Source: Azophilus sp965199705 (lineage in GTDB: Bacteria > Pseudomonadota > Gammaproteobacteria > Pseudomonadales > Azotimanducaceae). Taken from it: 64,000 nucleotides of DNA. Below, piece by piece: positions 18,095 to 26,917 of the stretch (positions within the stretch are counted from its first letter, which is position 1; each line of letters begins with the position of its first letter). Made by a program: the position numbers and the translations under genes. A model generated the notes under the pieces. That model saw nothing but the letters and a program-made list of their open reading frames with translations. It ran no database searches and was not told the origin of the DNA. Where the stretch lies: NCBI GenBank assembly GCA_965199705.1, contig OZ241359.1:2356001-2420000 (forward strand). Direction: 5' to 3'.

Positions 18095-18628
18095 CTATTC
18101 CGGGCCAGACGCGGAGCTGGTCAAGCGCGGCAGACAAGGCGCGAGCGCCGTCAGTGCGCGGCGATAGACTTTGCGCTTGAATGACGCCACCTTGTGCAGC
18201 GGATACCAGTAGCTCACCCAGGCATGGCTATCGAACTCCGGCTTTTTCGACAGGTCGAGCCGGATCTCGGCACCGTCGGCCAGGAGGCGCAACAGAAACC
18301 ATTTCTGTTTCTGGCCGACAAAATCCGGACCCGGACGTCTGGCGGCTGCCGGCAAGCGGTAGCGCAACCATCCGTCGGTCGCGCCAAGCCTGGCCACATG
18401 CCGTCGTCGCAGACCCACTTCCTCGCGCAGTTCGCGGTAAAGGGCAGCCTTGGCAGTCTCGCCCGGACGAATGCCGCCCTGGGGGAATTGCCAGCGGTCT
18501 CCACCACCGACACGGCGGGCAAGCAGCACGCGACCGGCGTCGTTGACGATGATGATCCCCACATTCGGCCGATAGCCATCGGCGTCCTGACGCTCGTTTC
18601 GATTCACCTCGGCCCGCCTTTCCATCAC
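18095..18628 (-). CDS. rppH: RNA pyrophosphohydrolase RppH
   Basis: Nudix hydrolase that removes pyrophosphate from mRNA 5' ends and so triggers RNase E-dependent decay. The Nudix box is intact: GGIRPGETAKAALYREL followed by REEVGL; before it stand DGYRPNVGIIIVND and WQFPQGG, the RppH signature. The last segment contains VYRRALTALAP, matching the C-terminal helix. The ATG at 18628 gives 177 residues; a GTG at 18607 (VNRNERQDADG) would give a more typical N-terminus. Upstream of and probably co-transcribed with ptsP. Confidence 0.94.
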   Translation of the reverse strand: MMERRAEVNRNERQDADGYRPNVGIIIVNDAGRVLLARRVGGGDRWQFPQGGIRPGETAKAALYRELREEVGLRRRHVARLGATDGWLRYRLPAAARRPGPDFVGQKQKWFLLRLLADGAEIRLDLSKKPEFDSHAWVSYWYPLHKVASFKRKVYRRALTALAPCLPRLTSSASGPE

Positions 18629-18717
18629 GGGGAAACCATATCACGCTTCCCCGGATTCACCCCGCGCCGGTGTGCGAGCCGGCAGGCCACAGGCCACGCC
18701 ATGATAAGGTTGCACTC

Positions 18718-20769
18718 ATGCAAAACCGCCTTGGCTCCGAAACCAGCCCCTACCTGTTGCAGCATGCGGACAATCCGGTGCACTGGCAGCCCTGGGACGA
18801 AACGGCGCTGGCCGAAGCCAGGCAGACCGGCAAGCCGATCCTGCTGTCGGTGGGCTATTCGGCCTGCCACTGGTGCCATGTCATGGCGCATGAATCCTTT
18901 GAGGATAAAGCCACCGCGCAGGTGATGAACGAGCACTTCGTGAACATCAAGGTGGATCGGGAGGAACGGCCGGACCTCGACAAGATCTACCAGACCGCGC
19001 ATCATCTGCTGTCAGGTCGTCCGGGCGGCTGGCCGCTGACCGTCTTTCTTGATCCCGAAACCCACCATCCCTTCTTTGCCGGCACCTACTTTCCGAAATC
19101 CGCGCGCTACCAGCTGCCAGGATTCGTTGATCTCTTGTTGCGAATCCGCTCCGTGTTCAACGACAAGCGCCCGGACCTGGTTGAACAGGGTGAAAAATTG
19201 CAGGCGGCGTTGGTGCGGATCGGGCAGGGTCCCACGGAAGGGGCGCCCGAAAGCCAGTCGGCCCTGCTTGATGCCTGCGTTTCCCAGCTGCAGGATCAGT
19301 ACGATGTAGAGGAAGGCGGCTTTGGCGGCGCGCCCAAGTTCCCCATGCCAACGGCTCTGGCCAGGCTGCTGAATCACTGGGCCTGGCAAGCCAGAGACGG
19401 GCGCCAGGACCGGGGCCTTCTGGACAAGGTGATGATTTCCCTCACGCGCATGGCCAGAGGCGGCATCTACGATCATCTGGGCGGCGGCTTTTGCCGCTAC
19501 GCAACAGACCGGGCCTGGATGGTTCCACATTTCGAGAAGATGCTGTACGACAACGGCCAGTTGCTGTCGCTCTACGCCAGAGCGCTGACCATCGGCCCGG
19601 ACCCGCTATTCGAAGACGCGGTGCGGGAAACCGCTGGCTGGCTGCTGCGCGAAATGCGCAGCCCGGACGGTGTATTCCATGCAGCTCTGGACGCCGATTC
19701 CGAAGGCGAGGAAGGCCGCTTCTACGTGTGGCGCCGGCAGCAGATTCGAAACCTGCTCACCGAAGATGAATACGCCGTGGTCGCCACCCTCTACGGCATC
19801 GACAAACCTGCCAACTTCGAGAACAAGTGGATTCTGCACAGACGCGACGCCTGGCGTTCTGTAGTCGAGCGCCTGTCCCTGGAGCCCGGGCCGGCAGCGC
19901 AACTTCTGGCATCGGCCAGGGCCAGGCTGTTCGCGGCGCGCAGCGAGCGAGTGCGCCCCGGCCTCGACGACAAGGCGCTGACCGCATGGAACGCCCTCGC
20001 CATCAAGGGTCTTGCGGAAGCAGCCCGAGCGCTTGACGAACCAGCCTGGCTCGGCGCTGCACAGACTGCCCTCGACTTCATACGCGCCAACCTCTGGCGG
20101 GACGGCGTGCTCCATGCCAGCTGGCAGGGCGGGACAGCGCGCTTTCCGGCGTATCTGGACGATTACGCCAACCTGCTCGACGCCAGCCTCACCTTGCTGC
20201 AATGCGAATGGCGAGATGAAGACGCAGCCTTTGCGCAGCAGCTCGCAAACGCAGCGATAGAGCGGTTCGAGGATGCCGACGCTGGCGGTTTCTTTTTCAC
20301 TGCACACGATCAGGCGTCCCTGATCGTGCGTCTCAAGCCAGCCAGCGACGAAGCGCTGCCGGCTGGCAACGGCGTCATGGCCAAGGCGCTGGCCGAAGCC
20401 GGGCAGTTGTTCGGCGACGCCAGGATGCTGACCTCGGCTGCGCGCACGCTTGAATGGGCGATGCCAGCCATGGCCCAATATCCTGCTGGCCATTGCAGCC
20501 TGATGGAAGCCCTGGAGTATCAGGCGTACAGCCCGGATCTGGTGATTCTGCGCGGCACGCCGGAGGCGATTGCCGAGTGGCGACAGGAACTACCCGACGG
20601 TTATCAACCGGGGCTTCGCGTCTATGGCATCCCGCACGGCAGCCGTACAGCGCCCGCCTATCTGCCGGCGCTCGCGCCCCTGGAACCGCACGCGCACGTC
20701 TGCACAGGCGCCAGTTGCTCGCTGCCGGTGCACTCGCCGAGCGAACTGCGGCGGCTGCTCGGCGCATGA
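18718..20769 (+). CDS. thioredoxin domain-containing protein, YyaL/SPATA20 family
   Basis: 683-residue protein of the DUF255/YyaL family. N-terminal thioredoxin-like domain with MQNRLGSETSPYLLQHADNP (split), the CxxC in SACHWCHVMAHESFED (about residues 45-60) and NIKVDREERPDLDKIY; then an (alpha/alpha)6-like catalytic domain with GGIYDHLGGGFCRYATD and WMVPHFEKMLYDNGQLL. The family resembles N-acylglucosamine epimerase/cellobiose epimerase folds, but its function is unknown. The start at 18718 was chosen since MQNRLGSETSPYL is the conserved family beginning. It overlaps the downstream permease by 4 bp. Confidence 0.9.
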   Translation: MQNRLGSETSPYLLQHADNPVHWQPWDETALAEARQTGKPILLSVGYSACHWCHVMAHESFEDKATAQVMNEHFVNIKVDREERPDLDKIYQTAHHLLSGRPGGWPLTVFLDPETHHPFFAGTYFPKSARYQLPGFVDLLLRIRSVFNDKRPDLVEQGEKLQAALVRIGQGPTEGAPESQSALLDACVSQLQDQYDVEEGGFGGAPKFPMPTALARLLNHWAWQARDGRQDRGLLDKVMISLTRMARGGIYDHLGGGFCRYATDRAWMVPHFEKMLYDNGQLLSLYARALTIGPDPLFEDAVRETAGWLLREMRSPDGVFHAALDADSEGEEGRFYVWRRQQIRNLLTEDEYAVVATLYGIDKPANFENKWILHRRDAWRSVVERLSLEPGPAAQLLASARARLFAARSERVRPGLDDKALTAWNALAIKGLAEAARALDEPAWLGAAQTALDFIRANLWRDGVLHASWQGGTARFPAYLDDYANLLDASLTLLQCEWRDEDAAFAQQLANAAIERFEDADAGGFFFTAHDQASLIVRLKPASDEALPAGNGVMAKALAEAGQLFGDARMLTSAARTLEWAMPAMAQYPAGHCSLMEALEYQAYSPDLVILRGTPEAIAEWRQELPDGYQPGLRVYGIPHGSRTAPAYLPALAPLEPHAHVCTGASCSLPVHSPSELRRLLGA

Positions 20770-21584
20770 AGCCCCTGCCGCATCTGCGGCGCCGGGCGCA
20801 CTGGAGCCTCTGGCTCTACTGCGGCTTTCTGTTGCTGCCGGTTTACTGGCTGCTGACGATGGCGCTGCGCTCCAATCGAGACATTCTCGGCGGCCTGCAA
20901 GTGATTCCCAGCCAGCCGACGCTCGCCAATTTCGTCGAGGTCTTCACCAATCCTGCCTGGTATCAGCCGTTCCTCAATTCACTGAGCTATGTGCTCATCA
21001 ATGGGGTTCTGTCTCTCGGCATTGCCATACCGGCGGCCTACGCCTTTTCCCGCTACCGATTTCTGGGCGACCGACAGCTTTTCTTCTGGCTGCTCACCAA
21101 TCGCATGGCGCCGCCAGCCATCTTTCTGCTGCCGTTTTTTCAACTGTATTCAAGCATCGGGTTGTTCGATACGCCATTGGCCGTGGCCCTGGCGCATTGT
21201 CTGTTTACCGTGCCACTGGCGGTGTGGATTCTGGAGAGTTTTGCCAGAGGCGTGCCCCGCGCCCTGGATGAAATGGCGGTGCTCGATGGTCACGCCTTTC
21301 CGTACTTCTTCTGTCGCATCTTCGTGCCGGCGATCCGTGGCGGCATCGGCGTCACCGCCTTCTTCTGCTTCATGTTCAGTTGGGTGGAATTGCTGATCGC
21401 GCGCACGCTCACGGCCAGCGAGGCCAAGCCGGTGGTGGTGGCGATGACACGCACGGTCAGCGCTTCCGGCATGGATTGGGGGGTGCTTTCCGCCGTTGGC
21501 GTGGTCACGATCCTGCCCGGCCTCGCGCTCGTCTGGTTCGTGCGCCGCCATCTGGTAAAGGGCTTTGCCATAGGTCGCGTGTGA
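20766..21584 (+). CDS. ABC transporter permease, GlpQ-like (carbohydrate/glycerol type)
   Basis: 272-residue inner-membrane permease with about six hydrophobic segments, N-terminal WLYCGFLLLPVYWLLTMAL and the EAA-type loop DEMAVLDGHAFPYFFC that docks to the ATPase. It resembles the second permease of the proteobacterial glycerol importer (GlpSTPQUV of Rhizobium), because the next two genes are a DUF2160 protein and a GlpV-like binding protein. ATGA overlaps on both sides. The companion permease (GlpP) and ATPases (GlpS, GlpT) that should precede it are absent; a YyaL-like gene stands there instead. Confidence 0.85.
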   Translation: MKPLPHLRRRAHWSLWLYCGFLLLPVYWLLTMALRSNRDILGGLQVIPSQPTLANFVEVFTNPAWYQPFLNSLSYVLINGVLSLGIAIPAAYAFSRYRFLGDRQLFFWLLTNRMAPPAIFLLPFFQLYSSIGLFDTPLAVALAHCLFTVPLAVWILESFARGVPRALDEMAVLDGHAFPYFFCRIFVPAIRGGIGVTAFFCFMFSWVELLIARTLTASEAKPVVVAMTRTVSASGMDWGVLSAVGVVTILPGLALVWFVRRHLVKGFAIGRV

Positions 21585-21856
21585 TGGGGTGGATGGCCTT
21601 TACCTGGCAGACGGCAATCTTCTTTGCCGCCATAGCCGCCCTGCTGGCCGGGCTGATCTGCGCCGAACTGCGCTGGCCGACCCGGCAACGAAAGGGCTGG
21701 CTGCCGATAGCCACCACACGCGGTGACCGGGCATTCATCACGCTGCTCGGCAGCGCCTTCGTGCACATCGGCTGGCTGGCCGCCAGCGCCCTGTGGATCG
21801 GCTGGGCCAGCTTGCTGTGTTGTCTTCTTGCCTGGTTGGTGATGCGCTATGGTTAA
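21584..21856 (+). CDS. DUF2160 family membrane protein
   Basis: 90-residue protein with three hydrophobic segments (WQTAIFFAAIAALLAGLIC, then ITLLGSAFVHIGWLAASALW, then the C-terminal LLCCLLAWLVM). DUF2160 proteins are found almost only inside glycerol-type ABC importer operons, where the gene is called glpU; the biochemical role is unknown, perhaps a small accessory membrane subunit. The start ATG overlaps the permease TGA by 1 bp and the end overlaps the binding-protein ATG by 8 bp, so the three genes are translationally coupled. Confidence 0.85.
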   Translation: MGWMAFTWQTAIFFAAIAALLAGLICAELRWPTRQRKGWLPIATTRGDRAFITLLGSAFVHIGWLAASALWIGWASLLCCLLAWLVMRYG

Positions 21857-23630
21857 CCTGCACTTGCCGAAATTCGGCCCCGCCCTCCTCCTGATTGCGC
21901 TGCTCGCAGGCTTGTCTGCCTGTGGCGGCGATGCGGATGCGCCAGAACCCGAATTGCTGGCCGAGACCCGGGCTGCGGCAGCCGCACGCTGGGTGGACAG
22001 CGAATTCCAACCTTCGACGCTGAGCCGCGATGAGCAGCTGGCGGAGCTCGCCTGGTTCACAGAGGCCGCCAGGCCCTTTCAGGACCTCTCGATCTCGGTC
22101 GTATCGGAGGCGCTTACCACCCATGCCTACGAATCAGAAACCCTGACGCGCGCCTTTACCGACATCACCGGCATCCAGGTCAGCCACGATCTCATTCAGG
22201 AAGGAGACGTCATCGAAAAGCTGCAAACCCAGATGCACTCGGGCCAGAATGTGTATGACGCCTATGTCAACGATTCCGACCTGATCGGCACCCATGCGCG
22301 CTACGGCCATGTGCTCCCGCTTTCTGACTTCATGGCCGGCGAAGGCGCTTCGGTAACCCTGCCCACACTGGATGTAGCGGATTTCATCGGCAAGGGATTC
22401 ACCACCGGCCCGGATGGCAAGCTCTACCAGCTACCGGATCAGCAGTTTGCCAACCTCTACTGGTTTCGTTACGACTGGTTCCAGAGGCCGGCCCTGCGCG
22501 AGGCTTTTCGCAATGCCTATGGCTATGAACTCGGCGTGCCGGTGAACTGGTCGGCCTATGAGGATATCGCCGCATTCTTCACTGAACAGGTGCAAACCAT
22601 TGACGGTGAGCGAATCTACGGCCACATGGACTACGGCAAGAAGGATCCGTCACTCGGCTGGCGCTTCACCGACGCCTGGCTCTCCATGGCCGGCGCCGGC
22701 GACCCGGGCATCCCCAATGGCGCACCGGTGGATGAATGGGGCATCCGGGTGCAAGGCTGCCGCCCGGTTGGCGCGAGCATCACCCGCGGCGGAGCGACCA
22801 ACAGTCCGGCTGCGGTCTTCGCACTGCGCAAGTACATCGAGTGGCTGAAACGCTATGCGCCCCCCGAAGCCCAGGGCATGACCTTCTCGGAAGCCGGCCC
22901 GGTGCCGGCCCAGGGCCGCATCGCGCAGCAGATTTTCTGGTACACCACCTTCACCGCCGACATGATTGAACCCGGTTTGCCCGTGGTGAACGAAGACGGC
23001 ACCCCCAAATGGCGCATGGCCCCGTCCCCGCATGGCCCCTACTGGCAAGAAGGCATGAAGCTCGGCTATCAGGACGCGGGTTCCTGGACTCTGCTCAAGA
23101 GCACGCCACCGCGCAGGCGCCAGGCTGCCTGGCTATACGCCCAGTTCGTGGTGTCCAAGACCGTCTCCCTGAAAAAGACGCTGACCGGCCTGACGCCGAT
23201 TCGCGCTTCTGATCTTGAGTCGGCCGCGATGACAGAAGCAGCGCCGCGGCTTGGCGGGCTGGTCGAGTTCTATCGCAGCCCAGCCCGGGTGGCCTGGACC
23301 CCAACCGGCGTGAACGTGCCGGACTACCCGAAGCTGGCGCAACTCTGGTGGCCGAACGTGGCGGACGCCGTCAGCGGCGCTCGCACGCCAGAGGCTGCCA
23401 TGAACAGCCTCGCCGAGGAACAGGATGCTGTCATGCAGCGCCTGCAACGGGCTGGCGTGCAGGGCGAATGCGGACCGCAGCTCAACCCGCCGATCGAGCC
23501 AGACGAATGGCTGGGGCGGCCCGGCGCGCCGAAGCCACGCCTGAACAACGAGAAACCAGCCGGGCGCACCGTGCCCTATGCAGCGCTGATCGACGCCTGG
23601 CGTCAGGGGCGGGCAAGTCTCAGCGACTGA
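21849..23630 (+). CDS. ABC transporter substrate-binding lipoprotein, GlpV-like
   Basis: 593-residue extracytoplasmic binding protein. N-terminal signal with lipobox LLAGLSACGGD (Cys about residue 25), so it is membrane anchored. The body matches the glycerol-type solute-binding family: ESETLTRAFTDITGIQVSHD, GKLYQLPDQQFANLYWFRYD, DAWLSMAGAGDPGIPNG, and GPYWQEGMKLGYQDAGSWTL. Last gene of the permease-DUF2160-binding protein run. It ends 11 bp into the convergent zapA 3' end. The substrate is likely a polyol such as glycerol, inferred from family only. Confidence 0.88.
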   Translation: MVNLHLPKFGPALLLIALLAGLSACGGDADAPEPELLAETRAAAAARWVDSEFQPSTLSRDEQLAELAWFTEAARPFQDLSISVVSEALTTHAYESETLTRAFTDITGIQVSHDLIQEGDVIEKLQTQMHSGQNVYDAYVNDSDLIGTHARYGHVLPLSDFMAGEGASVTLPTLDVADFIGKGFTTGPDGKLYQLPDQQFANLYWFRYDWFQRPALREAFRNAYGYELGVPVNWSAYEDIAAFFTEQVQTIDGERIYGHMDYGKKDPSLGWRFTDAWLSMAGAGDPGIPNGAPVDEWGIRVQGCRPVGASITRGGATNSPAAVFALRKYIEWLKRYAPPEAQGMTFSEAGPVPAQGRIAQQIFWYTTFTADMIEPGLPVVNEDGTPKWRMAPSPHGPYWQEGMKLGYQDAGSWTLLKSTPPRRRQAAWLYAQFVVSKTVSLKKTLTGLTPIRASDLESAAMTEAAPRLGGLVEFYRSPARVAWTPTGVNVPDYPKLAQLWWPNVADAVSGARTPEAAMNSLAEEQDAVMQRLQRAGVQGECGPQLNPPIEPDEWLGRPGAPKPRLNNEKPAGRTVPYAALIDAWRQGRASLSD

Positions 23631-23889
23631 GCGCCGCCTCCAGCTTCTCCCAGATGCGCGAGCGGCGGCTGGCGTCTTCAGTTTGCGCCAGGCAGTCATG
23701 GGCGATGTTCACCGCAGCCAGTACCGCGACGCGGGTATCGTCCACCACCACACTGCCCCGGTACAACTGCTCCATCCGCTGCTCCACCATATACGCAGCC
23801 GCACGCAGCGCCTCGATCTCCTCTGGTCGGCAGCGAATGCGATAGGAGCGATTGAGTATGTCGATGCTGACGCTGGTGTCTTCAGCCAT
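23620..23889 (-). CDS. zapA: cell division protein ZapA
   Basis: FtsZ-ring associated protein that bundles FtsZ filaments. 89 residues from MAEDTSVSIDILNRSYRIRC (split), with CRPEEIEALRAAAYMVEQRM and a C-terminal coiled-coil. The MAEDTSV start was chosen over an upstream ATG since it fits the family and overlaps the ZapB-like stop by 8 bp. In E. coli the 6S RNA gene and ygfA follow zapA; here the gene ends inside the 3' end of the convergent binding-protein gene, so neither follows. Confidence 0.93.
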   Translation of the reverse strand: MAEDTSVSIDILNRSYRIRCRPEEIEALRAAAYMVEQRMEQLYRGSVVVDDTRVAVLAAVNIAHDCLAQTEDASRRSRIWEKLEAALSR

Positions 23890-24136
23890 CCCGTCTTTCT
23901 CCACGTCCCTGCCGCAGCCGCGCCTTCAATTGCTCGATCATGCCGCTCACCTGGGCGATGGCCATCTCCTTGGCGCGAATCAGTTCGGCCCGCTCGCGCG
24001 TGAGCTTTTCCTGTCGGGCCTTGAGCGCGGCATTCTCCTGGGCCAGCAGCCGATTGCGTTCAATCAGCCGATCCACCCCGGCCTCGATCTGCTGCCAATC
24101 CGGCGTTTCGCCTGAATCTGGGAGTTGCGGACACAT
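23882..24136 (-). CDS. ZapB-like coiled-coil protein (TIGR02449 family)
   Basis: 84-residue, highly charged, almost wholly helical protein: VDRLIERNRLLAQENAALKA then ERAELIRAKEMAIAQVSGMI show heptad-like leucines of a coiled coil. Proteins of the TIGR02449 family stand next to zapA in many gammaproteobacteria and probably link ZapA to the divisome, like ZapB. The start at 24136 (MCPQLPD) was chosen because the longer frame has no family similarity. It is divergent from pepP. Confidence 0.85.
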   Translation of the reverse strand: MCPQLPDSGETPDWQQIEAGVDRLIERNRLLAQENAALKARQEKLTRERAELIRAKEMAIAQVSGMIEQLKARLRQGRGERRDG

Positions 24137-24146
24137 GGCCGGAATC

Positions 24147-24165
24147 TTGCACCAAACTGGCGCAA
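24147..24165. promoter_or_regulatory. palindromic operator-like site (NtrC-box-like)
   Basis: TTGCACCAAACTGGCGCAA is an imperfect palindrome (TTGCRCC-N5-GGYGCAA) ten bases upstream of the ZapB-like start and about 118 bp before pepP. It resembles the NtrC consensus TGCACC-N5-GGTGCA with one change, but no sigma-54 promoter is visible beside it. It may be an operator of another regulator, or chance. Confidence 0.3.
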
Positions 24166-24282
24166 ACCGGAAACGATAAACGCTGTTTCGATGAACGGGG
24201 AAAGGTTGCTGCGGTATAGTCCGGTCACGGTGCGAGGAGATTCCATGCCCTGCCTGACACATTGCCGTGCGCTCTCTGCACG

Positions 24283-25608
24283 ATGACAGCCGCCCCGGAC
24301 AACGCCGAGTATCGCAGCCGCCGGGCCGCCCTGCTGGAGTGCATGGCGCCCGACAGTATTGCGCTGGTTCCGGGCGGCGCTGTGTTCACGGCCTTGCACG
24401 GCCTGCCGCCGACACGGTTCCGTCAGAGCAGCGACTTCTGGTACCTGACCGGGCTCGGCGAACCGGGCGCGCTGCTGCTTCTGACACGGGCCCGGGATGG
24501 GAACGATCAGGCGCTTCTGTTCTGTGCCGAACGCCATGCGCGCGCGGAACTCTATACTGGCGAGCGGCTTGGCCCGGAGCGAGCAGCGGCCGCGCTCGGG
24601 CTGGACCTGGCGCTGCCGCAATCGCTTCTGAATCAGCAAATGCCGGCGCGCATCGCCAACGCCTCGACAGTGTATTGCGATTCCGGCGCACACACTGATC
24701 TGGCCGCCCGGCTGTCTGCCTGGATCGGTCAGGCTGCCGCCAGCGGCCTGGCGCCGGGCGCGGATCTGCGCCCTCTGGCGCCGCTGCTGCACGCATTGCG
24801 CCTGCACAAGTCCGCCGCCGAGATTCAGCTGCTGCGCCGCGCCGGCGAAATCACGGCGGAAGGCCATCGGCAGGCCATGCGCCATTGTGCGAGCGCCCGC
24901 ACCGAAGCGGACCTGGAAGCTGAGTTGAGGCGCGCCTTCCTGCGTGGCGGCGCCGAGGACGTAGCCTATCCGCCCATCGTCGCCGCCGGCGCCAACGCCT
25001 GTGTCCTGCACTATGACACCAATCGCAGCGCGCTGTGCGCCGATGACCTGGTGTTGATCGACGCCGGCTGCGAGTATCACCGTTACGCCGCGGATCTGAC
25101 CCGCACCTTCCCGGTATCCGGGCGCTTCACGGCCGAGCAGCGCGCACTCTATGAAGTGGTGTTGACCGCACAGAAGGCGGCGCTGGCCGAATGCAAGCCG
25201 GGCGTATCCCTGGATGCGCCGAACGATCTGGCAATCGCCATCATGCTGGAAGGCCTGGCCGAACTCGGCCTGTACCAGCCGTCTGATCTGGCAGACGATC
25301 CGGGCGACGCAGCAGCCGACGACCTGTTGAGCACCTTCTGTCCGCATCGCTGTTCGCATTGGCTGGGTCTTGATGTACACGACTGCCCTGGCGCCGATCA
25401 GGAACAGACGCTGCAACCGGGTATGACGCTTACCATGGAGCCTGGCCTCTACATCCCGCACAACCTGGATGCGGCGCCGCCGAAGTGGCGTGGCATCGGC
25501 ATCCGCATCGAGGATGACGTGCTCATCACCAGAACAGGCGCGGAAGTGATGACCGCCAGCGCACCGAAAGAGGTTGCCGAAATCGAATCGCTGATGGCCG
25601 GCGCCTGA
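24283..25608 (+). CDS. pepP: Xaa-Pro aminopeptidase PepP
   Basis: Metallopeptidase that removes N-terminal residues before proline. 441 residues with an N-terminal creatinase-like domain and a C-terminal pita-bread domain. The dinuclear metal ligands are visible: LIDAGCEYHRYAADLTRTFP (both Asp), CSHWLGLDVHD (His), MTLTMEPGLYIP (Glu) and GIGIRIEDDVLIT (Glu). ATG 24283 (MTAAPDNAEYRSRRAAL) was chosen over 24262, which would add seven unlike residues. Followed by ubiH after 3 bp, as in E. coli. Confidence 0.95.
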   Translation: MTAAPDNAEYRSRRAALLECMAPDSIALVPGGAVFTALHGLPPTRFRQSSDFWYLTGLGEPGALLLLTRARDGNDQALLFCAERHARAELYTGERLGPERAAAALGLDLALPQSLLNQQMPARIANASTVYCDSGAHTDLAARLSAWIGQAAASGLAPGADLRPLAPLLHALRLHKSAAEIQLLRRAGEITAEGHRQAMRHCASARTEADLEAELRRAFLRGGAEDVAYPPIVAAGANACVLHYDTNRSALCADDLVLIDAGCEYHRYAADLTRTFPVSGRFTAEQRALYEVVLTAQKAALAECKPGVSLDAPNDLAIAIMLEGLAELGLYQPSDLADDPGDAAADDLLSTFCPHRCSHWLGLDVHDCPGADQEQTLQPGMTLTMEPGLYIPHNLDAAPPKWRGIGIRIEDDVLITRTGAEVMTASAPKEVAEIESLMAGA

Positions 25609-25611
25609 CCC

Positions 25612-26853
25612 ATGGCCGAGCTTGTCGATGCCGTCATCAGCGGCGGCGGACCGGTCGGCGCGACCATCGCCCTGGGGCTGGCCCGCCAGGGCCGGCAGGT
25701 CGCCCTGGTGGAACCGGTGCAGCCGCGCTCCGCGCCGGGCGCCCTGGGTATGGACCCACGCGCTCTCGCGCTCTCGCCGCTCTCCCGCCAGCTACTCGAC
25801 AGCGTTGGGATATGGCAATCGCTCAAGCCGTGCCCATTTCGCGCCATGCGTGTCTGGGAAGAGCGGGGCAGCGCCGAACTGTGCTTTGACGCCAGCCGCA
25901 CGCAGCGTGAGGCGCTCGGCTGGATCGAAGGGTTCGGGGCCCTCACCGAAGCCCTCTGGCAGGCACTGGCAGCGCATCCCCGGGTCCGGCTCCTGCAGGG
26001 AACGCGACTGACCGCCGTCCAGGCCGGGGCCAAGGCCGTACAACTTGGCTTGGTCGGGCCGGCTTCCGGAAGCCGCCTTGCCACGCGCTTGCGCACGGAA
26101 CGCCGGCTTGCAACCCGCTGCCTCATCGCTGCCGACGGCGCCAGCTCGCCGATACGAAAGAAGCTGAGCACGCGCGTTCATGTGCGCGAGACGGGGCATA
26201 CGGCGCTGACGTCCGTAGTGCGACTGGAAGGCCGACATGACGACACTGCCTGGCAGCGCTTTCTGCTTAGCGGACCTCTGGCGTTGCTGCCCGGGCCTGA
26301 GCCGGACCTGGCGGCGCTGATCTGGTCTCAGCCCCCGAGTATGGCGAAGCAGCACATGGCCGAGCGCGAAAAGGACTTCTGCGCCTCCGTGACCGCTGCC
26401 TCGGAGGCGCGTCTCGGAGCGATCATCGCCACCGATCAACGCCACGCCTTTCCTCTGCAACAGCTGGTTGCAAGCACCTGCAATCCGCACCCGAGGGTGC
26501 TGCTGACAGGCGACGCAGCGCGCGTACTGCATCCAATGGCGGGGCTTGGACTCAACCTCGGCCTTGAAGACGCAGCCGGCCTGCTGCGACGCGCGGAGGC
26601 GGCGGGTGCGGACCTCGGGCGAAACGGAATCTGGCGCCAATTCGCCCGTCGCCGACAGGCCAGATCCTGGTCTCTGGTGCTGCTCCTGTCCGCACTCAAG
26701 GCCCTGTATGGCGCAGGCGGGCCAGAAGTGACCTGGGCGCGCAACCTGGGCGTGCGCCAGGTGAACCGACTCACGCTGGTGAATCGCCTCTTCGTCGAGG
26801 AAGCTGCCGGGCTTGGCCCTGTCGCCCGGTTTCTGCGCCAAGGGCGGCGATGA
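25612..26853 (+). CDS. ubiH: FAD-dependent ubiquinone-biosynthesis hydroxylase, UbiH-like
   Basis: Flavin monooxygenase of the UbiH/UbiF/COQ6 family, which hydroxylates ring positions during ubiquinone synthesis. 413 residues: N-terminal Rossmann motif VISGGGPVGATIALGLARQG, middle MDPRALALSPLSRQLL (the DxRxxxL segment), and the second FAD motif LLTGDAARVLHPMAGLGLNL. Position after pepP is that of ubiH in E. coli. UbiI, which follows ubiH in E. coli, is not here; gcvT comes next. Exact regiochemistry (C4, C5 or C6) cannot be read from the sequence. Confidence 0.9.
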   Translation: MAELVDAVISGGGPVGATIALGLARQGRQVALVEPVQPRSAPGALGMDPRALALSPLSRQLLDSVGIWQSLKPCPFRAMRVWEERGSAELCFDASRTQREALGWIEGFGALTEALWQALAAHPRVRLLQGTRLTAVQAGAKAVQLGLVGPASGSRLATRLRTERRLATRCLIAADGASSPIRKKLSTRVHVRETGHTALTSVVRLEGRHDDTAWQRFLLSGPLALLPGPEPDLAALIWSQPPSMAKQHMAEREKDFCASVTAASEARLGAIIATDQRHAFPLQQLVASTCNPHPRVLLTGDAARVLHPMAGLGLNLGLEDAAGLLRRAEAAGADLGRNGIWRQFARRRQARSWSLVLLLSALKALYGAGGPEVTWARNLGVRQVNRLTLVNRLFVEEAAGLGPVARFLRQGRR

Positions 26854-26917
26854 TCGCGCAGCAGCGTCCTGGTGCGACAAGCGGGCGGGCCGGACGCTTT
26901 CGTTGCGTACCCTGACG

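Noticed and set aside
24064..25461. 465-codon minus-strand frame
   Set aside because: It is antisense to pepP and overlaps the ZapB-like gene; no motif is seen.
26854..26917. Glycine riboswitch before gcvT
   Set aside because: The gap is only 64 bp, too short for a glycine riboswitch, and no matching motif is visible.
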